Assembly: GCA_024256265.1 (NCBI GenBank) | Contig: JACGUK010000065.1 | Coordinates: 1 to 6,793, forward strand | DNA from: an archaeon | GTDB taxonomy: Archaea > Thermoproteota > Nitrososphaeria > Nitrososphaerales > JACAEJ01 | Direction: 5' to 3' | DNA length: 6,793 nt | Part shown: in pieces, positions 1-5,929 of the stretch | Numbering within the stretch: position 1 is the first letter of the stretch | How the letters are laid out: each line of letters begins with the position of its first letter | Translations under genes and position numbers: made by a program | The notes under the pieces: model-generated | Told to the model about the DNA's origin: nothing | Databases searched by the model: none | What the model saw: only the letters and a program-made list of their open reading frames with translations

Positions 1-197
1 TAAGATGGTAAATGAAGAAGACAGCTTAGGAGTTCGTTATCCCTCTTTGAAAAGTTTCAGCGTATAAAAAATGAAAAATTGATTTTATTTCTCTTCTGAA
101 TCGAATTTAACCAGCAAAAAGATCAGAAATTAACTTCATTATACCACTATAAGTTAACATTAATAGTCTCTTTTTCTCTAAAGTGCTGGGTTAAAGG

Positions 198-887
198 ATG
201 GATCTCGAAAAGATCGAGGGCTATATAGAGCTTAAAGGTCAGAAACCCATCTTGCTGACAGCTTTGCATGGTTTCGGCACAGACCGTTACAAGTTACTGG
301 TGAAGAGGCTTAAGAGGCTTGGCTTTCAAGAGCAACTGAAAGATATTTATCGTAGCTCATCGGCTGTGGATCTCTTTTCAGGAGAGATAGTAGTGAAAGT
401 TGGGATAGCCAAAGATTGCTGGGTTATGCTTCCTACTCTAAGTAAAGTTGATGTTCTAGAGGGTATGAAAATGCCTGATGCGAACCTTAATAAAGAGTAT
501 GCGAAGGATAGCCTCTTCTGGAAAAGAGTAGGTCAGCTTACAGACTCAGGCATGGTAAAGGCTATAATAGACCTGCATGGTATGAGGAACATGAAAAAAT
601 GGCCTGATGTCTGTATAGCTTGTAAAGGCTATTCTACTGCATCTAAAGAATTAATAAAAAATGTAGTCGATGCACTGAAAAAATATCGGCTGAAAGTAGC
701 TGTTGACGAGCCTTTTGAGGGCGGGCATCTTATAAGATGCTTCGGTAAGTCATCAGAGGTTGAAGCCTTCTCAATAGAATTGAAAAGAAATTTACGAACT
801 CTAGGAAGCTCTATCGCCATAAAACTGCTACAGACGGTTGTGGACAAGGTCGAGAAGTATATTTCTGGCAATAGCTCCATCTACTAA
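198..887 (+). CDS. N-formylglutamate amidohydrolase (FGase)-like protein
   Basis: A 229-residue soluble protein. Three blocks match the FGase family, zinc amidohydrolases with a carboxypeptidase-like fold: ALHGFG around His24 (PHGG-like metal site), DLHGM at 125-129, and PFEGGH at 172-177 followed by the E-x-x-x-x-IELKRNLR helix at 189-200 (family pattern with a conserved Glu and Arg). No signal peptide or membrane segment is seen. The ATG at 198 is supported by an in-frame TAA six bases upstream; AAAGG directly abuts it, too close for a good Shine-Dalgarno site. A weak TATA-like ACTATAAG lies at 145-152. The family includes HutG-type deformylases, but no histidine-degradation gene is near, so the true substrate (an N-acyl amino acid or similar amide) is unknown. 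Family assignment fairly sure; substrate not. Confidence 0.75.
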   Translation: MDLEKIEGYIELKGQKPILLTALHGFGTDRYKLLVKRLKRLGFQEQLKDIYRSSSAVDLFSGEIVVKVGIAKDCWVMLPTLSKVDVLEGMKMPDANLNKEYAKDSLFWKRVGQLTDSGMVKAIIDLHGMRNMKKWPDVCIACKGYSTASKELIKNVVDALKKYRLKVAVDEPFEGGHLIRCFGKSSEVEAFSIELKRNLRTLGSSIAIKLLQTVVDKVEKYISGNSSIY

Positions 888-902
888 GAGAGGATGGAGT
901 TA
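872..902 (+). other. Hairpin spanning the stop codon of the FGase-like gene
   Basis: CTCCATC (875-881) and GATGGAG (893-899) are perfect inverted repeats. Pairing extends outward to 872/902 through one G-U pair. The TAA stop (885-887) lies in the 11-nt loop. No T-tract follows, so it is not a classical intrinsic terminator; it could be a 3'-end processing or stability element, or chance. Confidence 0.35.
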
Positions 903-1020
903 AAGAGGTGGTATAGCGATACCCACTTCAACCATAAATATGAAAGTAAAATTTATTGCGATTTTTATTAAGTCAGGAAAAAACAAAAAGTCGAGAGAAT
1001 TCGATAGAATAAGGTATGGG

Positions 1021-1037
1021 TAAAAATAGTTATATAC
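1021..1037 (+). promoter_or_regulatory. Archaeal BRE/TATA promoter of the membrane protein gene
   Basis: A purine-rich TAAAAATAG element followed by TTATATAC resembles the archaeal BRE plus TATA arrangement. The TATA centre is about 38 nt before the ATG at 1071, giving a predicted start near 1058-1060 and a leader of about 12 nt. This is the best-looking promoter in the window. Confidence 0.6.
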
Positions 1038-1070
1038 TTACTAACTTATTATCTCATAAGGCGTAACAAT

Positions 1071-1457
1071 ATGGCTGAAAAACCAACAGCCGCATACATC
1101 CTATCTTTAATCGGGGCTATACTCATCCTCATCGGGGGCATATTGACTGCCATCGCCTTTGCCTGGCTCGGTACTCTTTTCGTTGGGATACCTGGCTTAG
1201 AGTGGTTAGGCGGATTGTTCTTAATCATCGTAGTTGTACAGATCATATTCGGCATAATAGTCCTGATCGGAGCCATGTGGATCAACTCCACAGACAGGGG
1301 AAAGGTTAGGAATGGCTCGATAATAGTGTTGATCTTCTCAATAATAGGTTTAATCCTTGGAGCTGGTTTCTTCATAGGACCCATTCTTGGCTTAGTGGGT
1401 AGCATACTAGGACTCACATGGAAGCCCACGGAAGCCCCGCCCCCACCTCCTCCCTAA
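1071..1457 (+). CDS. Small four-segment integral membrane protein with a proline tail
   Basis: A 128-residue, strongly hydrophobic protein that I do not recognise as a named family. Probable membrane helices are at about residues 8-31, 44-71, 83-98 and 100-116. The Gly/Ile/Leu-rich character and repeated GxxxG-like spacings (e.g. LIGAILILIGG) suggest tight helix packing. A short charged loop (about 73-81, STDRGKVRN) separates the second and third helices. The C-terminus is a polar tail ending in six consecutive prolines, which could be an extended spacer or a binding site for a partner. An archaeal TATA box lies 38 nt upstream; the leader contains only a weak AAGGCG ribosome-binding candidate. 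It converges on the coiled-coil gene, with 15 nt between the two stop codons. Coding status is good; function unknown. Confidence 0.75.
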   Translation: MAEKPTAAYILSLIGAILILIGGILTAIAFAWLGTLFVGIPGLEWLGGLFLIIVVVQIIFGIIVLIGAMWINSTDRGKVRNGSIIVLIFSIIGLILGAGFFIGPILGLVGSILGLTWKPTEAPPPPPP

Positions 1458-1474
1458 GAGGAGGTTATTTTTTT
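1445..1474 (+). terminator. Hairpin plus T7 terminator between convergent genes
   Basis: ACCTCCTC (1445-1452) pairs perfectly with GAGGAGGT (1458-1465) around a 5-nt loop that holds the TAA stop of the membrane protein. Seven Ts follow at 1468-1474. This is a textbook intrinsic-terminator shape on the plus strand. The 5' arm also encodes part of the polyproline tail. On the minus strand the same stem lies just beyond the coiled-coil gene's stop, but without a U-tract. Confidence 0.7.
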
Positions 1475-1628
1475 ATCCTCTACTCATCCTATTAAGATAG
1501 TCGAAAAGTTGACGGGTGTAGTTGCTTAATCCGTCAACACGTTTAACCATTTCAGCGAATTGAACCTCTAAACGTATGACTCTTTCTTTTAATTCTGCTA
1601 TATCCCTCTCATAAGATTTCTCAGACAA
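1473..1628 (-). CDS. 51-residue coiled-coil protein
   Basis: A small gene reading from TTG at 1628 to TAA at 1473-1475. Hydrophobic residues fall in an unbroken heptad pattern at 10, 13, 17, 20, 24, 27, 31, 34, (Thr38), 41, 45 and 48, with Glu, Lys and Arg filling most outer positions. This is a continuous coiled coil of roughly 40 residues and is very unlikely by chance. The frame is closed upstream by a TAA at minus-strand position about 1649, and TTG is the only usual start codon. A TATA-like box (complement of 1652-1664) would place transcription start about at the TTG, fitting a leaderless message; a GTGAG motif just upstream is an alternative ribosome site. Function unknown: an oligomerising partner or a small regulator are possible. 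It converges with the membrane protein gene and diverges from thrS. Confidence 0.65.
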   Translation of the reverse strand: MSEKSYERDIAELKERVIRLEVQFAEMVKRVDGLSNYTRQLFDYLNRMSRG

Positions 1629-1651
1629 ACTCTCACAATATTAATTCAAAT

Positions 1652-1664
1652 CCATAAGTATTTG
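1652..1664 (-). promoter_or_regulatory. TATA-like promoter of the coiled-coil gene
   Basis: On the minus strand this reads CAAATACTTATGG, close to an archaeal BRE (AAAnn) followed by a TATA element. Its centre is about 27 nt before the TTG at 1628, the expected distance to the transcription start, supporting both the gene and its unusual start codon. Confidence 0.45.
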
Positions 1665-1684
1665 AGTTTTGTGCAAAACTTCTA

Positions 1685-1706
1685 ACAATGCCATTGTAAA
1701 TTGTAA
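1685..1706. repeat. Palindrome and tandem repeat in a divergent promoter region
   Basis: ACAATG-C-CATTGT (1685-1697) is a perfect 6+6 bp palindrome with a one-base centre. Overlapping it, ATTGTAA is repeated in tandem at 1693-1699 and 1700-1706. It lies about 20 bp upstream of the coiled-coil gene's TATA box and about 90 bp upstream of the thrS TATA candidate. The size and symmetry would suit a dimeric regulator, but in A+T-rich DNA this could be chance. Confidence 0.3.
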
Positions 1707-1793
1707 ATTTTACTAATCGACAAGCGTTTGAATTTTAACTAAAATCCTAGTTTCTTTGAGAGTTACCTATTATCAAGCTAGGAGACTGGATTT

Positions 1794-1823
1794 GTTTATA
1801 AGTCATAGTCAATTCTATATACC
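1794..1823 (+). promoter_or_regulatory. Candidate TATA boxes of thrS
   Basis: Two overlapping possibilities: GTTTATAA at 1794-1801, giving a leader of about 30 nt, or CTATATACC at 1815-1823, giving a leader of about 10 nt. The longer leader leaves room for the AGGT ribosome-binding motif at 1844-1847, so I favour the first. Confidence 0.4.
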
Positions 1824-1854
1824 CAAGTCTATTGATGTCTGGTAGGTAGTGGGG

Positions 1855-3240
1855 ATGCAAGATTTTCAACCAGGAAGATACTACTTAATGGACATAGATG
1901 GACAATCATATTCGATAGATGAGGCAAAGATAAAGGATCAAAATCTTCAAGCATTGATAGATGCCGAGGTTTACAAAAAGACTAGCGCTAAAAGGGCTCC
2001 GCATATAGAATTGATGAAAAAGCTAAAGATGGCTGGATACGAGGAATTGTCTGAGCCTGGTCATATAAGGCTCACACCGAAAGGGGCTCTGATTTTTGAT
2101 CTATTGGCTGATAGAGCATTGCAAATAGCTTTAGAGCTAGGGGCAAATCCTGTCAAGACGCCAATTCTTTATGATCTTGATCTTAAGCCTGTGAGCGAGC
2201 ATGCTAAGCTTTTTGGTCAAAGGATGTATAAAGTGAAGAGTGGTAAGAGAACCTTTGCTTTAAGGTATGCAGCATGCTTTGGACAATTTTCCTTGCTCTC
2301 AGATTCGACTTTGTCATATCGTGATTTACCACTTAAGATATTCGAATTGGCTGATAGCTACAGGCTTGAGCAAAGAGGAGAATTGATAGGGCTTGCAAGG
2401 TTAAGAAAGTTTCACATGCCAGACATACACATACTATGCCATGATTTAGAAGAAGCCAAAGTTGAATTCAAGAGAATTTATAAAAGATGCTTTGAAGAAG
2501 GGAGAAAGTTCGGCTGGGATTATGTGAGTTTATATAATGTTAGCAAGGACTTCCTTGATGACCCTAGAGGACTAGATTATGTTAAATCTTTGGTGAAGAT
2601 GGAAGGGAATCAGGTCTTAATTCATGTTGTTGAATCCAGAATGTACTATTGGGTCCTTAACATCGAGTTTAATTTCGTCAGCCAGCAAAAGCGTATTATA
2701 GAGAGTTCTACTGCTCAGATAGACGTTGGAAACGCTGAAAGGTTTAACATATCCTATGTGGACGAGGAAGGTAAGGAGAGAAGGCCTGTAATAATCCATA
2801 CAGCTGTTATAGGCTCTTTGGAAAGGTTCATGGCAGATTTATTGGAAAGAGCTTCAAGTTTAAAAATTCCCTCTTTGCCAACATGGATCTGCCCAGTTCA
2901 AGTTAGGTTCATTAACGTAGGTGGCGACTCTTTAAACTTCGCAATAAAATTGGCTGAGAAATTTAATAACAATAATATTCGAGCTGATGTTGATGATAGA
3001 AATGAGAGCGTAGCAAAGAGAATAGCCAACGCTGAAGTAGAGTGGATACCTTACATAGTAGTTATAGGAAAGAAAGAGGTCGAGGGAAGCAAATTACCAA
3101 TCAGAATAAGGTCTTTAAGAAAAACATTGGATATGAGTGAAGAAGAGTTGGTAAAGAAAGTTAAAGATGAGAATCAAGGTTGGCCATACCGTCCTTTATA
3201 CTTTAACATGCTCTTATCAGGAAGGCCAAGGTTCGTCTAG
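1855..3240 (+). CDS. thrS: Threonyl-tRNA synthetase, catalytic form without editing domain
   Basis: A class II aminoacyl-tRNA synthetase that makes Thr-tRNA(Thr) from threonine, ATP and tRNA. Numbered from ATG 1855 it has 461 residues. The catalytic core runs from about 45 to 335. Motif 2 is around 137-172 (LRYAACFGQF, then YRLEQRGE), and motif 3 is AVIGSLERFM at 317-326 with Arg324. The threonine-binding zinc ligands are all present: Cys141, His192 in MPDIH and His315 in IIHTAV. The anticodon-binding domain spans about 343-461. Full archaeal enzymes are about 600 residues with an N-terminal D-aminoacyl-deacylase-like editing domain. Here the protein begins in the linker after that domain, like the catalytic-only enzymes of some crenarchaea. 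ATG 1855 is preferred because AGGT lies 7 nt upstream; an in-frame GTG at 1849 would add two residues but sits too close to that motif. Confidence 0.95.
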   Translation: MQDFQPGRYYLMDIDGQSYSIDEAKIKDQNLQALIDAEVYKKTSAKRAPHIELMKKLKMAGYEELSEPGHIRLTPKGALIFDLLADRALQIALELGANPVKTPILYDLDLKPVSEHAKLFGQRMYKVKSGKRTFALRYAACFGQFSLLSDSTLSYRDLPLKIFELADSYRLEQRGELIGLARLRKFHMPDIHILCHDLEEAKVEFKRIYKRCFEEGRKFGWDYVSLYNVSKDFLDDPRGLDYVKSLVKMEGNQVLIHVVESRMYYWVLNIEFNFVSQQKRIIESSTAQIDVGNAERFNISYVDEEGKERRPVIIHTAVIGSLERFMADLLERASSLKIPSLPTWICPVQVRFINVGGDSLNFAIKLAEKFNNNNIRADVDDRNESVAKRIANAEVEWIPYIVVIGKKEVEGSKLPIRIRSLRKTLDMSEEELVKKVKDENQGWPYRPLYFNMLLSGRPRFV

Positions 3241-4124
3241 AATTTTTTACCTTGAGACAAGTAAGATAAGCCCATAAGTTCATTCATGAGCTTTGCAGCT
3301 ATTATTGCTGTAATACCATTGTCATAAAGAGGTGTAAGCTCTACTATATCGAATCCTATAATCTTCTTCCCTTTTAATGAATACAGAAATTCTAAGAGTT
3401 TATGCATGGATAAACCATCAGGCTCAGGGTTGCCCACTCCTGGAGAAAATGAAGGATCGAGAACATCTAAATCGATGCTCACATAAACATTTTCAAACTC
3501 CTTAAGAAAATCTGACAATATCCTTTCAGAGTTATCAATATTGTAAATAGTCTGCATGGATATCAAAGATAATCCTATCTTATCAGCAACCTTCCATTCT
3601 TCTCTGCTAGCAGCCCTAGAACCTATATGAACCATAGATTCAGCCCCTATTTTATCTGTCAAGCGCCTAAGAAAAGTTGCATGGCTTAACTTCAAACCAG
3701 CAAACTCGTCCCTCAAATCTAAATGAGCATCGAATATGATGAGTGCAGTATCTTTAGGAACGGAAAGATATGTGCCAAAGGTTAGGGTGTGCTCTCCACC
3801 AAGAACACCAAAAGTCACTCCTTCTTGAGATATCTCTTTTACAACTTTTCCTACTGAATAAACCATCTCTTCTACATTGTTGGTCAATTTTAGGTTTCCA
3901 AGGTCTAATACGCTCAAAGATTCTAAATCAACATTCAAAAAAGGTGAGTAAACTTCAATGTTCATATAGGCTTGGCGTATGGCATTGGGACCGAATCTTG
4001 CACCAGGTCTAAATGTTACAGTCGAATCAAAGGGTACACCAAAGATATTCGTTATAGGCTTTATGCCCTCTTTTATGATAGTTATTAAAGGCTCAGATGT
4101 GAGAAAAAGATCCTTATAGCTCAT
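3237..4124 (-). CDS. speB: Agmatinase / aminopropylagmatine ureohydrolase
   Basis: A 295-residue member of the arginase/agmatinase ureohydrolase family, a cytoplasmic binuclear manganese enzyme releasing urea from a guanidino group. All six metal ligands are visible: His112 (GGEHT), Asp132, His134 and Asp136 (DAHLD), and Asp218 and Asp220 (SIDLD). Also present are FRPGARFGPNAIR at 38-50, the SHAT motif with His148, the DPSFSPG-x-GNPEP loop at 223-235 and Glu262. Length is normal. In archaea such enzymes act on agmatine or N1-aminopropylagmatine, giving putrescine or spermidine; sequence alone does not choose. The ATG lies one base after the stop of dys, with an AAGGTTA motif about 8 nt upstream, so the two genes are surely co-transcribed. 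Its stop shares a CTAG with the thrS stop, and no minus-strand T-tract follows. Confidence 0.93.
   Translation of the reverse strand: MSYKDLFLTSEPLITIIKEGIKPITNIFGVPFDSTVTFRPGARFGPNAIRQAYMNIEVYSPFLNVDLESLSVLDLGNLKLTNNVEEMVYSVGKVVKEISQEGVTFGVLGGEHTLTFGTYLSVPKDTALIIFDAHLDLRDEFAGLKLSHATFLRRLTDKIGAESMVHIGSRAASREEWKVADKIGLSLISMQTIYNIDNSERILSDFLKEFENVYVSIDLDVLDPSFSPGVGNPEPDGLSMHKLLEFLYSLKGKKIIGFDIVELTPLYDNGITAIIAAKLMNELMGLSYLSQGKKF
3243..3248 (+). terminator. T6 tract after thrS, inside the opposing gene
   Basis: Six Ts start two bases after the thrS stop and sit within the last codons of the opposing agmatinase gene (they encode its Lys-Lys-Phe end). A short inverted repeat, CAAGGT upstream of the stop and ACCTTG at 3249-3254, brackets the stop codons and the T-tract. 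Oligo-T termination is usual in archaea. Confidence 0.45.
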
Positions 4125-4125
4125 T

Positions 4126-5106
4126 CTAACTTAACCTTTCTAAGAGTGAAGCTACTAATATAGGAAATGCTAACGTAACCTCGCTCACCACTACTACCTT
4201 TCTTGCATCCTTGTCTATCTTTCCCCAAGATACAGCTTCATCCAAAGTTGCACCAGAAAGCCCTCCTGTCTCTGGTCGATCAAGAGTTATCTGTATGACA
4301 TAATTCAACTTCTTCTTCTTAAAGTAAAAGGATTGGAACACATAGTTTTTAGGCACTCCCCCTCCAAGGATTACTGCACCTACATTATCATGCGTCTTTC
4401 TTATAGACCAAATCTCTTGAAGATCCATGAACGCATCAACATGCAAAGCATCTCGCCTCTTTTTGTTGTGTATGGCTGCTTGAAGGCCATAGACAGAGTC
4501 TTGAATGGCAGGGGCAAATACCTTCACATTTTTTAGATAAGCAGACCTTAGGATAGAATCCTCGTTTGGTAGGCGCTTAGCAATCTCCATAAGAAAATCG
4601 TTAATTGAAAGAATATCCCCTTTTCTAGTCTTGGCTATATCTTCGTAGATTTTAAGAATAGGCTCATCAAATCTTTCTTTAAAATCCTTTTCAAAGACAA
4701 ATACATCGTATATCCTATCTATCCCTGCTTTGTAGAGGTTTTTATCATTTATATAAGGAGAGCCTTTACGATGCTTGCCACCAAAAGCCTCTAAAACATC
4801 ATGGACTAGATTGGCACCAGTAGTTACAATAGCGTTTACCCAGCCCTTTTCTATCAGTTTTATTATGACCTTTTTCAGTCCAGCTGGGACCAAAGCACCA
4901 GATAGAGTAAGGAAGATGTAAGCCTTATCTCTGATCATCTGCTCATATATATCCACAGCCTTTGCAAGAGCCCCAGAAGAGAGGGAACCGGAACTCTTCA
5001 TCTGAAGAACTAGTTCATTTACTGTCATGCCCTTCCAGACTTTCATCGGTTTAACTGGTTCTCCCTTTAATTTATCAATTGAATTCTTCATCCCATACTC
5101 TTCCAT
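4126..5106 (-). CDS. dys: Deoxyhypusine synthase
   Basis: A 326-residue protein of the deoxyhypusine synthase family, which transfers an aminobutyl group to one lysine of initiation factor aIF5A using NAD. Landmarks are TTGANLVHD at 95-103, FAPAIQDS at 197-204, LGGGVPKN at 247-254, and GGLSGATLDEAVSWGKI at 281-297. Lys296 matches the human catalytic Lys329, Trp294 matches Trp327 and Glu290 matches Glu323. By motif alignment, human Asp243, His288 and Asp316 correspond to Leu208, Asn254 and Leu283, and the human GGVEED stretch reads ANLVHD. This places it in the archaeal/bacterial-like branch, some members of which use other amine donors. Start chosen at the first ATG; a second in-frame ATG lies five codons on. 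It lies 68 bp after a small gene and one base before the ureohydrolase gene, forming a probable polyamine/hypusine operon. Confidence 0.92.
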   Translation of the reverse strand: MEEYGMKNSIDKLKGEPVKPMKVWKGMTVNELVLQMKSSGSLSSGALAKAVDIYEQMIRDKAYIFLTLSGALVPAGLKKVIIKLIEKGWVNAIVTTGANLVHDVLEAFGGKHRKGSPYINDKNLYKAGIDRIYDVFVFEKDFKERFDEPILKIYEDIAKTRKGDILSINDFLMEIAKRLPNEDSILRSAYLKNVKVFAPAIQDSVYGLQAAIHNKKRRDALHVDAFMDLQEIWSIRKTHDNVGAVILGGGVPKNYVFQSFYFKKKKLNYVIQITLDRPETGGLSGATLDEAVSWGKIDKDARKVVVVSEVTLAFPILVASLLERLS

Positions 5107-5174
5107 TATAATAAGGATTTTTCTATCTAAACATTATGGAAACAATAATGAGGCAAGTTATGAATAATCAGTAT

Positions 5175-5339
5175 TTAGACTATCAGGACCAATCCATATA
5201 CATCGACAGCTTCGGATGTAGAAGTATAGACCTTTGGCTTGTAGCCAGCCTTTTCTATAGTTTTTGCTACACCATCAAAATTCTTAGATTTTAACAAATT
5301 ATCTGCTCTATAAAGGAGATTTACTTTAAGTTCACACAA
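5175..5339 (-). CDS. Unrecognised small protein upstream of dys, start possibly lost to a frameshift
   Basis: A 54-codon frame from TTG (5339) to TAA (5175-5177). It is coding-like: an amphipathic helix region (NLLYRADNLLKSKNF, then GVAKTIEKAGY), a probable strand (KPKVYTS) and a hydrophobic end (VYGLVLIV), suggesting a compact alpha/beta domain. I do not recognise the family. The same frame stays open upstream through residues LRVFE and a CTG at 5354, but has no ATG. A TATA-like box (5385-5395) points to a leaderless start at ATG 5362, which is in the neighbouring frame and stops after 13 codons. One extra A in the AAA at 5357-5359 would join that ATG to this frame and give a 62-residue protein. 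So this is either an intact gene with a TTG or CTG start, or a gene with a one-base deletion. It is the likely first gene of the dys operon. Confidence 0.55.
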   Translation of the reverse strand: MCELKVNLLYRADNLLKSKNFDGVAKTIEKAGYKPKVYTSTSEAVDVYGLVLIV

Positions 5340-5384
5340 TTCGAATACTCGCAGACTTTCATGGAAGAAATTATTTCAAAGACT

Positions 5385-5395
5385 AATGATAAAAC
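5385..5395 (-). promoter_or_regulatory. TATA-like promoter of the dys operon
   Basis: On the minus strand this reads GTTTTATCATT. Its centre (about 5391) is about 27-29 nt before ATG 5362, the spacing of a leaderless archaeal start. It is the only clear promoter-like element upstream of the small gene; I see none of similar quality in the 68 bp before dys itself. Confidence 0.45.
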
Positions 5396-5430
5396 TACGG
5401 CGTATTCGTAAGATATTCTTGCGTGTCGAT

Positions 5431-5442
5431 AAACTTTTTATG
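5431..5442 (+). promoter_or_regulatory. TATA promoter of the secreted peptidase gene
   Basis: AAACTTTTTATG fits an archaeal BRE (AAAC) followed by a T-rich TATA element. The centre is about 30 nt upstream of ATG 5468, implying a leaderless or nearly leaderless message. It is roughly 40 bp from the oppositely oriented box of the dys operon. Confidence 0.5.
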
Positions 5443-5467
5443 TTACTTTTCGACTTAGAAACGCGGT

Positions 5468-5929
5468 ATGAGAAAGTTGAACAAGAAGTTATCCCTGATT
5501 CCAATACTCTTACTTTTAACTCTTCCATGTCTATCTCTCTTGATATCAGCATCCAATGCACAATCTGTTGCTTTAAGTGCCGATCAAGTTATTGTGATAA
5601 ATCAAGGTATACAATCTGTTCAAAACAAACTGAGCAAGCCTCCAAAAGGCGGCGTGATAAACTACGAATTGTTCATTGAGATAGATTATATGAAAGGTCA
5701 TGAGCCAACCGATACAGTTCTGATGTATATTCACGATTACTACTATGCCCGCGGAATCAGTGTAACATTCTATATCAATGACATAGTGGTTGATCCGACG
5801 CCTGACACAAAGGTAACCGGTGACGACTTTGCGAATATCGAGGCAAACTTCAACGATCATGACTTCGGATACTATTCTAAGTGGAAATGGGTTCTTTTTG
5901 GGCTGCTGTTGAAGGCAAAATCAACATAG
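5468..5929 (+). CDS. Secreted metallopeptidase, N-terminal part (frameshifted)
   Basis: The first part of a secreted zinc-peptidase-like protein. Residues 1-31 form a Sec-type signal peptide: basic MRKLNKK, a long Leu/Ile core, and a likely cut after SNA before Gln32. The mature part continues as a globular domain with NYELFIEIDY, several aromatic-rich strands and DFGYYSKWKWVLF at about 132-144. After Phe144 the frame gives a low-quality tail (LLLKAKST) and stops at 5927-5929, while the catalytic part continues in the -1 frame. The shift must lie between 5881 and 5929, most simply at T5G3 (5895-5902): one extra T or G there gives a continuous protein of about 287 residues. Either an inactivated gene, a base-calling error or recoding. 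A near-leaderless TATA promoter precedes it. Confidence 0.7.
   Translation: MRKLNKKLSLIPILLLLTLPCLSLLISASNAQSVALSADQVIVINQGIQSVQNKLSKPPKGGVINYELFIEIDYMKGHEPTDTVLMYIHDYYYARGISVTFYINDIVVDPTPDTKVTGDDFANIEANFNDHDFGYYSKWKWVLFGLLLKAKST

Noticed and set aside
2..67. Open frame entering from the left edge and ending at TAA 65-67
   Set aside because: Only about 21 codons, with no recognisable motif. It could be the C-terminal tail of a gene outside the window, but nothing separates it from chance.
908..926. Short hairpin GTGGTAT / ATACCCAC after the FGase-like gene
   Set aside because: The stem needs a bulge and no T-tract follows directly; not good enough to call a terminator.
1049..1429. Long minus-strand frame opposite the membrane protein gene
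   Set aside because: It is an antisense shadow: proline-, methionine- and isoleucine-rich text typical of the reverse of hydrophobic codons. The plus frame has a promoter, membrane-helix logic and a terminator.
5386..5679. Overlapping frames of both strands around the peptidase start
   Set aside because: They lack promoters and starts in the right place, and their composition is unlike real proteins. The signal-peptide frame at 5468 explains the region.
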